A stretch of DNA of 64,000 nucleotides, from contig NZ_JAETXJ010000012.1 of the NCBI RefSeq assembly GCF_022508225.1, positions 1 through 64,000 on the forward strand, read 5' to 3'. This DNA is from Desulfovibrio sp. UIB00. Its GTDB lineage: Bacteria; Desulfobacterota; Desulfovibrionia; Desulfovibrionales; Desulfovibrionaceae. This document shows, one piece after another, positions 9,199 through 18,461 of this stretch. A program made the position numbers and the translations under genes. The stretch's first letter is position 1. Each line of letters opens with the position of its first letter. A model generated the notes under the pieces. It was not told the origin of the DNA. It searched no databases and saw only the letters and a program-made list of their open reading frames with translations.

Positions 9199-9601
9199 GG
9201 GAACCTTCCTTGCAATAATTTTCAATAATTTCAGCAGGATCATCGCAATAACAATCCTGCACTTCATGTTACTTTGTTCACAAGCAACACGTTATTTATT
9301 TCACATTCGCAAGTCAAGGTGTGTACACGCACTTGTTTGATTAATCAAACTATAAATTGGGCTGTTGCCTGAAAAATAAGCTAAATGAAACTGACAAGAT
9401 AGAAAAAGCGCTCTCCTCCTGCGACCAAAATTAAACACATAAAAAATTTTTGTATTTATTTGCGCAGTGCCTGCCAGCAGATGCTCTTGCGCCGCAAAAG
9501 CCACAGAGATATATTGCGCATGGCAAAAAAAGGGCACTCAGCCTGCCAAAAACCTAAAAAAATAGATTCCTCTGCCCGCACATCCACTTCAAGGAAAATC
9601 C
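9199..9601. other. Divergent AT-rich intergenic region between hydG and the BMP gene
   Basis: This 400-bp stretch is much more AT-rich than its surroundings and carries the control regions of two divergent genes. Besides the hydG promoter candidate and palindrome listed separately, I see an AAGGAAAA ribosome site at 9591-9598 for the plus-strand gene. I see no RNA gene or small coding frame with support. Confidence 0.5.
9289..9350 (-). promoter_or_regulatory. Candidate hydG promoter with upstream palindromic operator
   Basis: On the minus strand TTGACT (9312-9317) and TAACGT (9289-9294) are 17 bases apart, a fair sigma-70 fit. The 16-bp perfect palindrome GTTTGATTAATCAAAC (9335-9350) lies just upstream, centred about 60 bases before the expected start point, where many activators of the CRP/FNR family bind. 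Its half-site spacing is 2 bp too short for the FNR consensus, so I do not name the regulator. Confidence 0.45.
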
Positions 9602-10666
9602 ATGTTCTCACTCCGCCCTGTTTCCCTTATGCTGGCTTTTTTGCTCTTCCTTTGCCTTGGCTTTGCCCAGCCAGCCCATTGCGCCGAAAAACCCCAAGGC
9701 CCCCTGCGCGTGGCCCTTCTGCTGGAAACGCCCACGGGCGATAACGACTGGAACGACAGTCTTGTGGACGGCCTGAGGCAGGCCGAGCGCGAGCTGGGCA
9801 TAAAGGCTTCTGTGATTACCGCCCAGCCAGGGCATGACGAGGCGGCGCTTCAGGAAATGTTCCGAACTGCTGCGGGCAACAATGATCTGGTGCTGGTGGC
9901 TTCCAACGGTCTGCACGAAGTGCTGCGCAACAACGCCGCCAACTTTCGCCGCACCATGTTTGGCTGCATTGATGCCGGCATCCGCGCGCCAAATATAATG
10001 TCCGTAACATTTGCCGATGAGCAGGCGGCCTATCTTGCCGGGGCGGCTGCGGCCATGCTTGCCCGCCAGACCGACATGCCCGGCATAAGCGGACGCAAAA
10101 TTATCGGCTGGATAACGGGTGAAGACTGCCCCGCCATGCGCTCCCTGCTGGGAGGATTCACCGAGGGCGCGCGCGTGATTGATCCAGAAGTACGTGTCGT
10201 CAACGTGGTTACAGGTTCATTTGCCAATGCGGAGGCTGGCCGCGCCGCAGCGAAAAATCTGCTCGACCAGGGTGCGGACATTCTGGTTCTGGCATGTGGT
10301 ATGGGCAACGGCCCGGCCTTGCAGGAGGTTAAGGCGCGCAACGCATATGCCGTGGGGCTGGACACCGACAAGGACAACCTGCTGCCCGGCCATGTGCTCA
10401 CCTCCATTCTCAAGCACCCAAACACGGCCGCCTACGACATCATAGCCGCTGCGGCCTCCGGCCACTTTGCAGGCAAGGAAATCATGGTGCGCGACCTGCA
10501 AAACGGCGGTGTGGACATTACGTCCATGGAGCCTTTCAAGGCTGGGGCTGGCAAGAATCTTGCCCCGGATATGGATCGCCGCCTGCGCGAACTGCGGGGC
10601 GAAATCCTCAACGGCGGCATCCGGCTCAAATCATTGCGCGAACGCACCTTGTGCGATTGTCTGTAA
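9602..10666 (+). CDS. BMP-family (PnrA-like) ABC transporter substrate-binding protein
   Basis: The 354-residue protein has a signal peptide (hydrophobic stretch at 8-22, cleavage near AHCAEK; the Cys could be lipidated but the lipobox is poor). The mature part follows the basic-membrane-protein family: [15 protein letters not shown] at the start, the [17 protein letters not shown] segment, [21 protein letters not shown] and the [21 protein letters not shown] segment. These proteins usually bind nucleosides or related ligands for ABC import, but no ATPase or permease genes are adjacent, so it is an orphan here. It may instead act as a sensor subunit. It lies 187 bases upstream of ald on the same strand. 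Confidence 0.85.
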   Translation: MFSLRPVSLMLAFLLFLCLGFAQPAHCAEKPQGPLRVALLLETPTGDNDWNDSLVDGLRQAERELGIKASVITAQPGHDEAALQEMFRTAAGNNDLVLVASNGLHEVLRNNAANFRRTMFGCIDAGIRAPNIMSVTFADEQAAYLAGAAAAMLARQTDMPGISGRKIIGWITGEDCPAMRSLLGGFTEGARVIDPEVRVVNVVTGSFANAEAGRAAAKNLLDQGADILVLACGMGNGPALQEVKARNAYAVGLDTDKDNLLPGHVLTSILKHPNTAAYDIIAAAASGHFAGKEIMVRDLQNGGVDITSMEPFKAGAGKNLAPDMDRRLRELRGEILNGGIRLKSLRERTLCDCL

Positions 10667-10853
10667 GAAGACTCCGCAAAACATCGCAATTTTATTGCTG
10701 ATAAACGGGAAAAAATATACGGTTTCATATCGGGCGGATCAGGCCGCCCGCAAGGCGTCATCCCCCCTGCGCCCCAGACCATGGAAGAAGCATGCCCCCA
10801 GCGTGACCGGTATTGCCGATTACGCCACAACCATAAGCTTGCGAGGACTATCC

Positions 10854-11972
10854 ATGATTATTGGCGTCACCAAGGAGATCAAGGCCGATGAATACCGTGT
10901 GGGCATCACGCCCGCCGGGGTCAAGGCGTTCACTGACCACGGGCACAAGGTTCTGGTAGAAAGCGGCGCAGGGCTTGGCAGCCGTATTGGCGATGACGAA
11001 TTTGCCAAGGCTGGCGCAAGTATGCTGCCAGTGGAAGATGTATGGGCCAAGGCTGAAATGATCATGAAGGTCAAGGAGCCACTGCCCAGCGAATACAAAT
11101 ATTTTCGCCCCGGCCTACTGCTCTTTACCTACCTGCATCTTGCGGCGGACAAGGAACTCACCGACGCCCTGCTTAATTCCGGGGTGGTGGGCCTTGCCTA
11201 CGAAACCGTGCAGCCCAAGGATCGCAGCCTGCCGCTGCTGGCCCCCATGTCTGAAGTTGCGGGCCGTATGGCCGTGCAGATGGGTTCCTACATTCTGACC
11301 AAACAGGCAGGCGGCGCGGGTATGCTGCTGGGCGGCGTGGCTGGCGTGCAGCGCGCCAGGGTCGCCATTGTGGGCGGCGGCACCGTGGGTACGGAAGCCG
11401 CCAAAATGGCCATGGGCCTTGGCGCGGAAGTTACCATTCTGGACAACAACCTGAACCGCCTGCGCTATCTGGGCGACATTTTCTCTTCCCGCGTCCAGAC
11501 CCTTGCTTCCAACGAATACAATATCGCCGGGGCAGTTCAGGAGTCCGACCTTGTTATCGGCTCCGTGCTTATTCCCGGCGCCATGGCCCCCAAACTGGTG
11601 ACAGAAGCCATGATCAAAACCATGCGCCCCGGCAGCGTGGTGGTGGACGTGGCCATTGACCAGGGCGGTTCGTTTGAAACCACGGCGGGCAGGCCCACAA
11701 CCCACCACGAACCCACCTATGAAAAACACGGCGTCATCCACTATGCCGTTGCCAACATTCCTGGGGCCGTGCCGGTCACGTCAACCTATGCCTTGACCAA
11801 CGCCACTCTGCCCTTTGCCCTGGAACTGGCGGACAAAGGTTGGAAAAACGCCTGCCGCGACAATATCGCCCTTGAGCGCGGCCTGAATACGGTTGATGGA
11901 CAGTGCACCTTTGCTGGCGTGGCCGAAGCCTTTGGCCTGCCCTGCGCCTCCACAGCCCAGATTCTGCGCTAG
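10854..11972 (+). CDS. ald: Alanine dehydrogenase
   Basis: Ald interconverts L-alanine and pyruvate plus ammonia with NAD. The 372-residue length matches the family (about 371). Recognised motifs are RVGITPAGV at the start, [10 protein letters not shown] with the substrate-binding Lys, TYLHLAAD, the Rossmann motif [20 protein letters not shown] and DQGGSFET with the catalytic Asp region. The start at 10854 has GAGG 8 bases upstream; the open frame extending back to 10467 overlaps the preceding gene in another frame and is not real. In a sulfate reducer it would let alanine serve as carbon, nitrogen and electron source. The upstream orphan binding protein may be co-transcribed, but this is unproven. 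Confidence 0.96.
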   Translation: MIIGVTKEIKADEYRVGITPAGVKAFTDHGHKVLVESGAGLGSRIGDDEFAKAGASMLPVEDVWAKAEMIMKVKEPLPSEYKYFRPGLLLFTYLHLAADKELTDALLNSGVVGLAYETVQPKDRSLPLLAPMSEVAGRMAVQMGSYILTKQAGGAGMLLGGVAGVQRARVAIVGGGTVGTEAAKMAMGLGAEVTILDNNLNRLRYLGDIFSSRVQTLASNEYNIAGAVQESDLVIGSVLIPGAMAPKLVTEAMIKTMRPGSVVVDVAIDQGGSFETTAGRPTTHHEPTYEKHGVIHYAVANIPGAVPVTSTYALTNATLPFALELADKGWKNACRDNIALERGLNTVDGQCTFAGVAEAFGLPCASTAQILR

Positions 11973-11984
11973 CTGCGACGATTC

Positions 11985-12042
11985 AAAAAAATTCAGGCCC
12001 GTTTCAGGGAGAGCAAACGCTCCGCCACCTGAAACGGGCCTG
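11985..12042. terminator. Shared terminator between ald and the msrBA fusion gene
   Basis: A 15-bp stem (CAGGCCCGTTTCAGG at 11994-12008 with its complement at 12028-12042) sits between convergent genes. On the minus strand it is followed by AATTTTTTTG, a good T run, so it terminates the msrBA gene well. On the plus strand no T run follows. Confidence 0.75.
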
Positions 12043-12092
12043 TCTGTGTACAACGGGTGAAAATGGCGGGCCGCTACGTTCAGCTGAACCTT

Positions 12093-13208
12093 TTATTTAA
12101 CCGGAGTTCCATCCACTCGTTGCGAAAAGCGCGGCACAGACATATGGCACACGCCCCGCCCTGTGCGGCGGGCAAAATCCTGATGGTAGGCCTCTGCCTC
12201 ATAAAAAGGCCCTGCGGGCGCAATCTGCGTAACCACCCTGTAGCCAAGCTCGCGCAGGTGCGTCACCAGCTTTTCGACCACGGCCTTTTGTTCCGCGCCC
12301 TGATAAAAGACCGCTGAACGATACTGCTCGCCCCAGTCCGGCCCTTGCCTGTTGAGCTGTGTGGGATCGTGGATTTCAAAAAAACGGCGCAAAATCTGCT
12401 CGTAACTCACGCGCGAGGGATCATAGCGCACCAGCACGGCCTCCGCATGGCCGGTATCGCCCCGGCACACGTCTTCATAACTGGGGTTGACCGTGTGACC
12501 GCCCGTATAACCAGAAATCGCCTCGCACACGCCCGGTATTTTCTGAAAAGCGTCTTCCACCCCCCAGAAGCAGCCGCCAGCCACAATGGCTGTGGCCGTG
12601 CATCCTCCAGAGGCCGCATTCTGGCCTGAAGCGCCTGTAGCCGCCAGCGGAACGCCCCCGGCAGCGGAGGTTTCCTTTTTTGCTGCCAGCCGCGCCAGAG
12701 CCGCTTTTTCCGCATCGCTGCCCGCAGGGGCAAAACTCATGGACAGCGAATTGACGCAATGGCGCGTGTTCTTTTCGGTGAATCCTTCCCCCTCAAACAC
12801 ATGTCCCAGATGCCCGCCGCAGTTGGCGCAAATAATCTCAACCCTGCGACCGTCTGCATCGGGCACACGGCGCACCGCGCCCGGCACAGCCGTATCAAAG
12901 CTGGGCCAGCCGCAGCCGGACTCGAACTTGTCGTCCGAATGGTAGAGCGGCATGCCGCACTGGCGGCAGATATAGGTGCCCGCCTCATGGTTGTTAACAT
13001 ATTTGCCCGTATAGGGCGGCTCTGTGGCCTTGCGCAACAGCACATCCGCCTCCAGTCCTGAAAGCGGCGGCATGGGATACGTGTTTTGCATCGAAACCTC
13101 CGGAGCTGTAGGCGAAGCTCCAAAGGCCGCCAGCGGCAGACCCGGCAGCAGAGCCAACAGCATAAATGTACAAATGAGGAGACAACTCGTTCGTCCGGAT
13201 CTGGGCAT
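12093..13208 (-). CDS. Exported bifunctional methionine sulfoxide reductase, MsrB-MsrA fusion
   Basis: Residues 1-31 form a signal peptide, so the enzyme acts outside the cytoplasm. The MsrB domain (about 45-165) has the zinc cysteines 81/84 and 127/130 and the catalytic Cys151 in RHCVNS; it reduces methionine-R-sulfoxide. After an Ala/Gly-rich linker the MsrA domain (about 203-365) carries GGCFWG with catalytic Cys213; it reduces the S form. Total length is 371 residues from 13208, where GGGAGGA precedes the ATG by 4 bases. The order B then A is the reverse of PilB-type A-B fusions, and no thioredoxin-like domain is fused, so an external reductant is needed. A role in repair of oxidised envelope proteins is inferred. 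Confidence 0.95.
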   Translation of the reverse strand: MPRSGRTSCLLICTFMLLALLPGLPLAAFGASPTAPEVSMQNTYPMPPLSGLEADVLLRKATEPPYTGKYVNNHEAGTYICRQCGMPLYHSDDKFESGCGWPSFDTAVPGAVRRVPDADGRRVEIICANCGGHLGHVFEGEGFTEKNTRHCVNSLSMSFAPAGSDAEKAALARLAAKKETSAAGGVPLAATGASGQNAASGGCTATAIVAGGCFWGVEDAFQKIPGVCEAISGYTGGHTVNPSYEDVCRGDTGHAEAVLVRYDPSRVSYEQILRRFFEIHDPTQLNRQGPDWGEQYRSAVFYQGAEQKAVVEKLVTHLRELGYRVVTQIAPAGPFYEAEAYHQDFARRTGRGVCHMSVPRFSQRVDGTPVK

Positions 13209-13363
13209 GGGTTCCTCCCGGCGCAGGCAGCGCATGCATTTTACATAAGCACAAGACCAGGCATGTCGAGGGGGATGCACGGCCTGCCTTCGATGCGCCC
13301 TACAAAAAAACGCCCACCCGCAGAGCGGACAGGCGCAAAACAATTGCAGCGCAAACAGGCACC

Positions 13364-14350
13364 TTATTCGGCAAACCCCTCGGGATTGCGCGAATGCCAG
13401 CTCCAGGCCGAGGCAATGATGCTGTCGATATCAGCGCGGGCTGTCCAGCCCAGCACCTCGGCGGCGCGCTCGGCGGAGGCAATGAGCCGCGCCGGATCAC
13501 CGGGGCGGCGCGCGCCGATGCTGACGGCAATGTCGCGTCCGGTCACACGGCGCGCGGCTTCTACCATCTGCCGCACAGAAAATCCCGTGCCGTTGCCCAG
13601 GTTGCACACTTCGCTGCCGCCACCACCACGCAGGTAATCCACGGCGCGCAGGTGCGCATCGGCCAGTTCCATCACGTCCAGATAGTCACGAATACAGGTA
13701 CCGTCCGGCGTGGGATAATCATCGCCAAAAATGGTGACATGTGGCCTTTTGCCCAGCGGCACCTGTAGAATGATGGGGATAAGGTGACTTTCCGGCCTGT
13801 GATCCTCACCAATAAGGCCCTGAGGCCATGCGCCAGCAACGTTGAAATAACGCAAAATGACAGACCGTATGCCGTGCGCCCTACCCACCCAGTGCATCAT
13901 GCGCTCCATGGCGAGCTTGCTTTCGCCATAGGGATTGGTGGGCCGCAGAGGCGCGTGCTCGGGTATGGGAACGACATCAGGTTCGCCATAGACCGAAGCC
14001 GTGGACGAAAACACGATCTTGTCCACCCCATGCCGCGCCATGGCTTCAAGCAGTACCATCATACCATGTATGTTGTTCTGAAAATACTTGAGCGGCTGCT
14101 CCATGCTCTCACCCACCAGAGAGCAGGCGGCAAAGTGCAGCACGGCCTCAATGGGTTGCTCTGAAAATACGGCATCAAGCAATGCCGGATCACGCATGTC
14201 GCCGGAATAAAGACGCACATCCTGCGGAACGGAACCACGGTGCCCCGTAAGAAAATTGTCGAGTACCACAGGCGTTTCGCCACGTTCCAAAAGGGCGCGC
14301 ACATTGTGGGAACCAATATATCCGGCACCGCCGCAAACAAGAATTGCCAT
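13364..14350 (-). CDS. galE: UDP-glucose 4-epimerase
   Basis: GalE interconverts UDP-glucose and UDP-galactose for surface polysaccharide synthesis and galactose use. It is a short-chain dehydrogenase-type protein of 328 residues with the NAD motif GGAGYIG at 7-13, the catalytic SSTASVYG (Ser115-116) and YGESK (Tyr141, Lys145), and the family segments [10 protein letters not shown] and [20 protein letters not shown]-like (here VMELADAH). GAGGAG lies 4 bases before the ATG. It is flanked by unrelated genes on the same strand and appears monocistronic. Confidence 0.96.
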   Translation of the reverse strand: [328 protein letters not shown]

Positions 14351-14582
14351 GAACTCCTCGCTTGTCCGTTACGTTTCGCTTTTGCGAACAATAATTGTGC
14401 ACTCGACGTAAGGATTTGGCAAGAGGTACAATGCGTTGTCTGTGCACCAGTGCAACCTGAGCATGGGACACGGCGGAGAGTTGCAAAGCCCGCTGGCCTC
14501 AGGCGCAGACATGACACTGACCTGAAACACAGCGGGCCCATATGACGCAGCCGAAAGGCTTAACGCCGTGCGCAGCAGACTT

Positions 14583-15050
<468 letters not shown>

Positions 15051-15056
15051 TTATTT

Positions 15057-15075
15057 AAAAATGAAATTCATTTTC
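15057..15075 (-). promoter_or_regulatory. Fur-box-like operator upstream of flavodoxin
   Basis: AAAAATGAAATTCATTTTC contains 8-bp perfect inverted arms (AAAATGAA at 15058-15065, TTCATTTT at 15067-15074) around one base. Its core AATGAAATTCATT matches the core of the classical 19-bp Fur box at 11 of 13 positions. Its location just upstream of an iron-sparing gene supports Fur control; this remains an inference. Confidence 0.6.
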
Positions 15076-15259
15076 TAAATGGATAGGGATGTTCGATTCG
15101 CCTGTCAAGGGAAAGAATCACCAAGACTTTTTTTGCTGCATCCCTGCTGGCCACGTCCGGCATTTTTCGAGCAGATTGTGCAGAAATCACACCCTGCGCA
15201 ACTTAACCTCAGCACTGCCAGCAAGGAAAAGAAGTGACATTGATCACAAAAATGAAAAA

Positions 15260-15303
15260 AGATGAAAAAAAATCGGAACCCCGCGCAACTCGCAGGGTTC
15301 CGA
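15260..15303 (-). terminator. Terminator of the radical SAM gene
   Basis: A 9-bp stem (TCGGAACCC with GGGTTCCGA, 15273-15303) is preceded on the plus strand by an A-rich run, giving a T run on the minus-strand transcript. It lies 27 bases past the stop of the radical SAM gene. Confidence 0.8.
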
Positions 15304-15329
15304 AAATGTTGTCTGTCAGATTACGCAAA

Positions 15330-16757
15330 CTATTCGCTGTCTGCTCCGTTGTGCGAGTCCTCATCCGCCCCGGCGTCCAGACCATCTTCCGTCGCCGCTT
15401 CTCTGGCGCGCGGGGCTGGCATGCTCCACTCTCCCGGCATAGGCGCGGCAAGTTCGGCCTTTTCCCCAAGATAGGGGTTAAAATAGCCGTAACGCAGCCA
15501 AGGGCAAAGCTTTTTGAGGCGCTTCATGAACGATGTCAGCCCCATGCTGGGCGAGAGTTCCAGCTTCTGTTGCCCTTCGCCACCGCTCATGAGCTTGAAG
15601 TACCATTCGGGATCAATATTGAGGTTGCGCCACTGGATCATGCTCACGCCGTTATCGCCCACCAGACGCGCCAGGGCGTCCAGTTCTTCTTCCGTATCCG
15701 TAACGCCGGGGAAGACCAACAGATTCAGAGAAACCCATATGCCACGGCTGCGGGCCTCGCGAATGGAAGCGCGCACATCGTCAAAGGAATAGCCGGATGG
15801 CCTGTAATAGCGATCATAAAGGCCGCTCCGAGCGCTGTTCAGGCTCACGCGCATGCTGGTCAGCCCGGCTTCGGCAAGGCGGATCACAGCCTCGGGCCGG
15901 GAGGCGTTGGTGTTGCAGTTGACAGTGCCGGGCCCTTCGCCCGCGCGGAACTGGCGCACGCTCTCCACCAGCAGATCAGGATTCATGAGCGGATCGCCCT
16001 CGCAGCCCTGCCCAAAGGAATAAATGGGGGTACGGGTTTCGCGCCCGGAATGAACGCGCATGACCTCGGCCAGTTCTTCGGGGCTGGGCGTAAAGGCAAG
16101 GCGGCACTGCGGCGTTGACTGAATGGGCGAGTCCTTCTCCTGCGCTGAAATACAGCCAATACAGCTGGCGTTGCAAGCGCGGGACGATGGCAGCGGGGCC
16201 TCGTAACGGCCCAGAGCAAAGTTGCGGGCCGCAGGGCAATCGTAGCGCGCCACGCAGTTATCCATGATATGCCGGATAAGCCTGTTCTTGGGGTAATCGC
16301 GCAGCAGGGCGCGGGCACCCTGTTCAATGCGTCCGCGCGGAATATTGCTGAAAATCTGCCGTGGTTCGGTATCCACCCTGCGGGCGCAGATATAGAAACG
16401 CCCTCTGGCGAAGCCCACGGCCCCGTAAGCAAACAATGGCAACATGGGTGCGTTTTCGCCGCTTTCATAGGCTGGATGGGCCGAAAGCGTATAGCCGGGT
16501 GCGGCAAAGGCCGCCACGGCAAGCTGGGCCTCGCCTTCAGGAGGCGCGATGTGCCCGGTTTCGGGGTCAAGGCCCACTGCCTGCCTGCCAGGCAACAGAA
16601 AGAACTCGCTTTCCTCCGGCAGGGGAATCAGTTCGTCCGGACGCGGCAGCCCCCACTGCGCGCCTCGCCGACAGACCATGAGCAGATCGGGATCGTCATA
16701 GATATTGCCGCGCTCGTCTGCCATTACAAGATGCGGTTCAATGTGTTGCGCGGCCAT
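15330..16757 (-). CDS. Radical SAM protein of unknown function
   Basis: The 475-residue protein has the radical SAM motif CX3CX2C at Cys195, Cys199 and Cys202, followed by GQGCEGDPL (a SAM-binding Gly motif), NTNASRPEAV and SLNSARSGLYDRYYRP. About 190 residues precede the radical SAM core, an unusually long N-terminal region with Cys124, Cys168 and Cys174 that might bind a further metal or cluster. The C terminus (about 445-475) is acidic and Ala/Asp-rich and looks disordered. No SPASM-type C-terminal cysteine cluster is evident. AAGGAG precedes the start. The neighbours do not suggest a pathway, so the substrate is unknown. Confidence 0.85.
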   Translation of the reverse strand: MAAQHIEPHLVMADERGNIYDDPDLLMVCRRGAQWGLPRPDELIPLPEESEFFLLPGRQAVGLDPETGHIAPPEGEAQLAVAAFAAPGYTLSAHPAYESGENAPMLPLFAYGAVGFARGRFYICARRVDTEPRQIFSNIPRGRIEQGARALLRDYPKNRLIRHIMDNCVARYDCPAARNFALGRYEAPLPSSRACNASCIGCISAQEKDSPIQSTPQCRLAFTPSPEELAEVMRVHSGRETRTPIYSFGQGCEGDPLMNPDLLVESVRQFRAGEGPGTVNCNTNASRPEAVIRLAEAGLTSMRVSLNSARSGLYDRYYRPSGYSFDDVRASIREARSRGIWVSLNLLVFPGVTDTEEELDALARLVGDNGVSMIQWRNLNIDPEWYFKLMSGGEGQQKLELSPSMGLTSFMKRLKKLCPWLRYGYFNPYLGEKAELAAPMPGEWSMPAPRAREAATEDGLDAGADEDSHNGADSE

Positions 16758-16840
16758 AAAAGCTCCTTGCCCAAGAAGTGTTGAACGTATATAAAAACTG
16801 CTGGCCGGGCCTTCCCGGCCCGTATTTTTGGAGGCCTGCC

Positions 16841-17224
16841 ATGTTTTCCATCATGCTTTTCATTTTTTTGTGCTTCTTCGGAATACTGGCTGTGCTGTAC
16901 CACATGCTGCGCAGCCAGGAAAAACTTTGCAGATCGCTGCACGAAGAACACGCACAGATGCGTGTGCTGCTGCGCTCGCTGGAATCGCGCCTTGACGCGC
17001 TGGACGTGACGGAACCAGCCGAGGCTGCGTTCTCCCCCAGGGGAGCCGCCCATCTTGCGCCCCGCCCTGCCCCGCAGCCAGCGCAAGACCCCCTGCTGCA
17101 TCTGAGCTTTGATGAACCCGCCCAGAACGTCAGCATTGCACCCGATGTAGATCCGGCGCTGGATCTGCACTTTGACCCGGCAGTGGGTATTCCCGCTTCT
17201 TCAGGAAGAAACAGCAGAAATTAA
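16841..17224 (+). CDS. Small membrane-anchored protein of unknown function
   Basis: Translation from the ATG at 16841 (GGAGG 6 bases upstream) gives 127 residues: one N-terminal membrane helix (residues 1-20), a charged, heptad-like stretch at about 26-55 that could form a coiled coil, then a Pro/Ala- and Asp-rich tail that is probably disordered. The topology resembles a single-pass anchor facing the cytoplasm. A strong terminator follows at once, so it forms its own unit. I recognise no family. Confidence 0.72.
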   Translation: MFSIMLFIFLCFFGILAVLYHMLRSQEKLCRSLHEEHAQMRVLLRSLESRLDALDVTEPAEAAFSPRGAAHLAPRPAPQPAQDPLLHLSFDEPAQNVSIAPDVDPALDLHFDPAVGIPASSGRNSRN

Positions 17225-17232
17225 AGCTCATC

Positions 17233-17264
17233 AACGTTGAGAATACCCGTTCTCAACGTTTTTT
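17233..17264 (+). terminator. Terminator of the small membrane-protein gene
   Basis: An 11-bp perfect stem, AACGTTGAGAA with TTCTCAACGTT, closes a 6-base loop and is followed by TTTTATT. It starts 9 bases after the stop codon. Confidence 0.9.
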
Positions 17265-17269
17265 ATTGC

Positions 17270-18322
17270 TCATTCCCGCCCCGTCAGCCCGAATTCTCCC
17301 TTGGCAGCCGCAAGATAGGCCTCGCTCAATCCGGTACTGCGCAACTCCTCGGCCCAATGCAGATAGGGCAACCTCAGGGAATCCTTGCGGATGGCTACGG
17401 CCCTGCCCCTGCGGCGCGCAACGCACTGAGGGTCGCTGGTCAGGAGGGCGCGCACTCTGTCGCTGAAAGCTCTTGCGCGGTGCACCGCCCTGTGGCCTCC
17501 GTCTATGCAGGCCAGCGCGGCCTGCCTCATGCGCGCAGCAACATCCGGATGCTCAAGCAGATAGCGCACCTGCGCCACGGCCTCGCCAGCAGCGGTTGCA
17601 GCGTCCACAGTACTGCCATTGTCCGCCGTATCCGCCCCATAGCAGAGCATGTGCTCGCCCTCGGCAAAAATATCCGTCAGCCCGTGCCCGATACGTGGAG
17701 TCACAAGGCAACTGCCGCAGCCCAAGGCCTCAAAAACCCGAAAATTCAGGTCGCCGTGCTCGCAGTGGTTCAGCACCACCCGCGCCCTTGCATATAAATG
17801 GCGGTAGGAGCCGGTTACAATCTGCAATTCCGGCAATCCGCTGCGGCACTTTTCCAGAAAGGCCGTGCGGCACGGCAGATTGGCATTGACCGTACCAACA
17901 AACACGCAGTCCATATCCTTGGCAGTCTGAGGCTCGGGCGCATCCTGAGCCCAGGCAAAGGCAGGAGACCACCACACCCGATCTGCGGGCAGATACGCCC
18001 CTGCAAAACGCGGCAAATGATCGCGCAAAGACGCAATGCAGACATCAAAAGCCTGGGCGTAATACGGTTGCCACGAATGGATGTGAGAATCCACGCTGTA
18101 GAACACAGTGAGGCACGGAAAATCCTCTACGCCAAGCACATAGGGAGCACGGCTTTTGTCGGCAACTACCAGCACGTCTGGCTCAAAACCCGCAATACGC
18201 ACCAGATCATGCCAGCCAAACACGGCGGCATGCTCAAAATTGTGCCGGGCCACAGCATCCCAGCCGCAGGAAGAAAGGGCGTCGCTGAAAAAAGGACTGC
18301 CTATCCACAAAAGCCGCTTCAT
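17270..18322 (-). CDS. CgeB-like glycosyltransferase
   Basis: The 350-residue protein has the pattern of the CgeB/GT4-like family: an N-terminal half with PDVLVVADKS and FYSVDSHIH, then a C-terminal nucleotide-sugar half with VFVGTVN, RARVVLNHCEHGDLNFRVFEALGCGSCLVTP and a following GEHMLCY. The NxRVFEAxGCG motif is typical of the donor-binding loop. It probably adds a sugar to a cell-surface or protein target; donor and acceptor are unknown. Only a weak G-rich ribosome site precedes the ATG at 18322, so the start is less certain than the product. It converges with the small membrane-protein gene. Confidence 0.82.
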   Translation of the reverse strand: MKRLLWIGSPFFSDALSSCGWDAVARHNFEHAAVFGWHDLVRIAGFEPDVLVVADKSRAPYVLGVEDFPCLTVFYSVDSHIHSWQPYYAQAFDVCIASLRDHLPRFAGAYLPADRVWWSPAFAWAQDAPEPQTAKDMDCVFVGTVNANLPCRTAFLEKCRSGLPELQIVTGSYRHLYARARVVLNHCEHGDLNFRVFEALGCGSCLVTPRIGHGLTDIFAEGEHMLCYGADTADNGSTVDAATAAGEAVAQVRYLLEHPDVAARMRQAALACIDGGHRAVHRARAFSDRVRALLTSDPQCVARRRGRAVAIRKDSLRLPYLHWAEELRSTGLSEAYLAAAKGEFGLTGRE

Positions 18323-18461
18323 GCGCCCCCGGCAACAGTAATGTGGTTTTGCGCTAACTGCGCACGGTGCTTGGCATCTCCTGCCTGACAGTTGCCAACA
18401 GGCCCGATTTGCAATAGGTTCAAAACCTAGCCTCGACGCCCCAAGGCGTCAAGACGCGAGA

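Noticed and set aside
9335-9350. FNR site
   Set aside because: FNR needs four bases between TTGAT and ATCAA; here only two are present, so I keep it as an unassigned palindrome.
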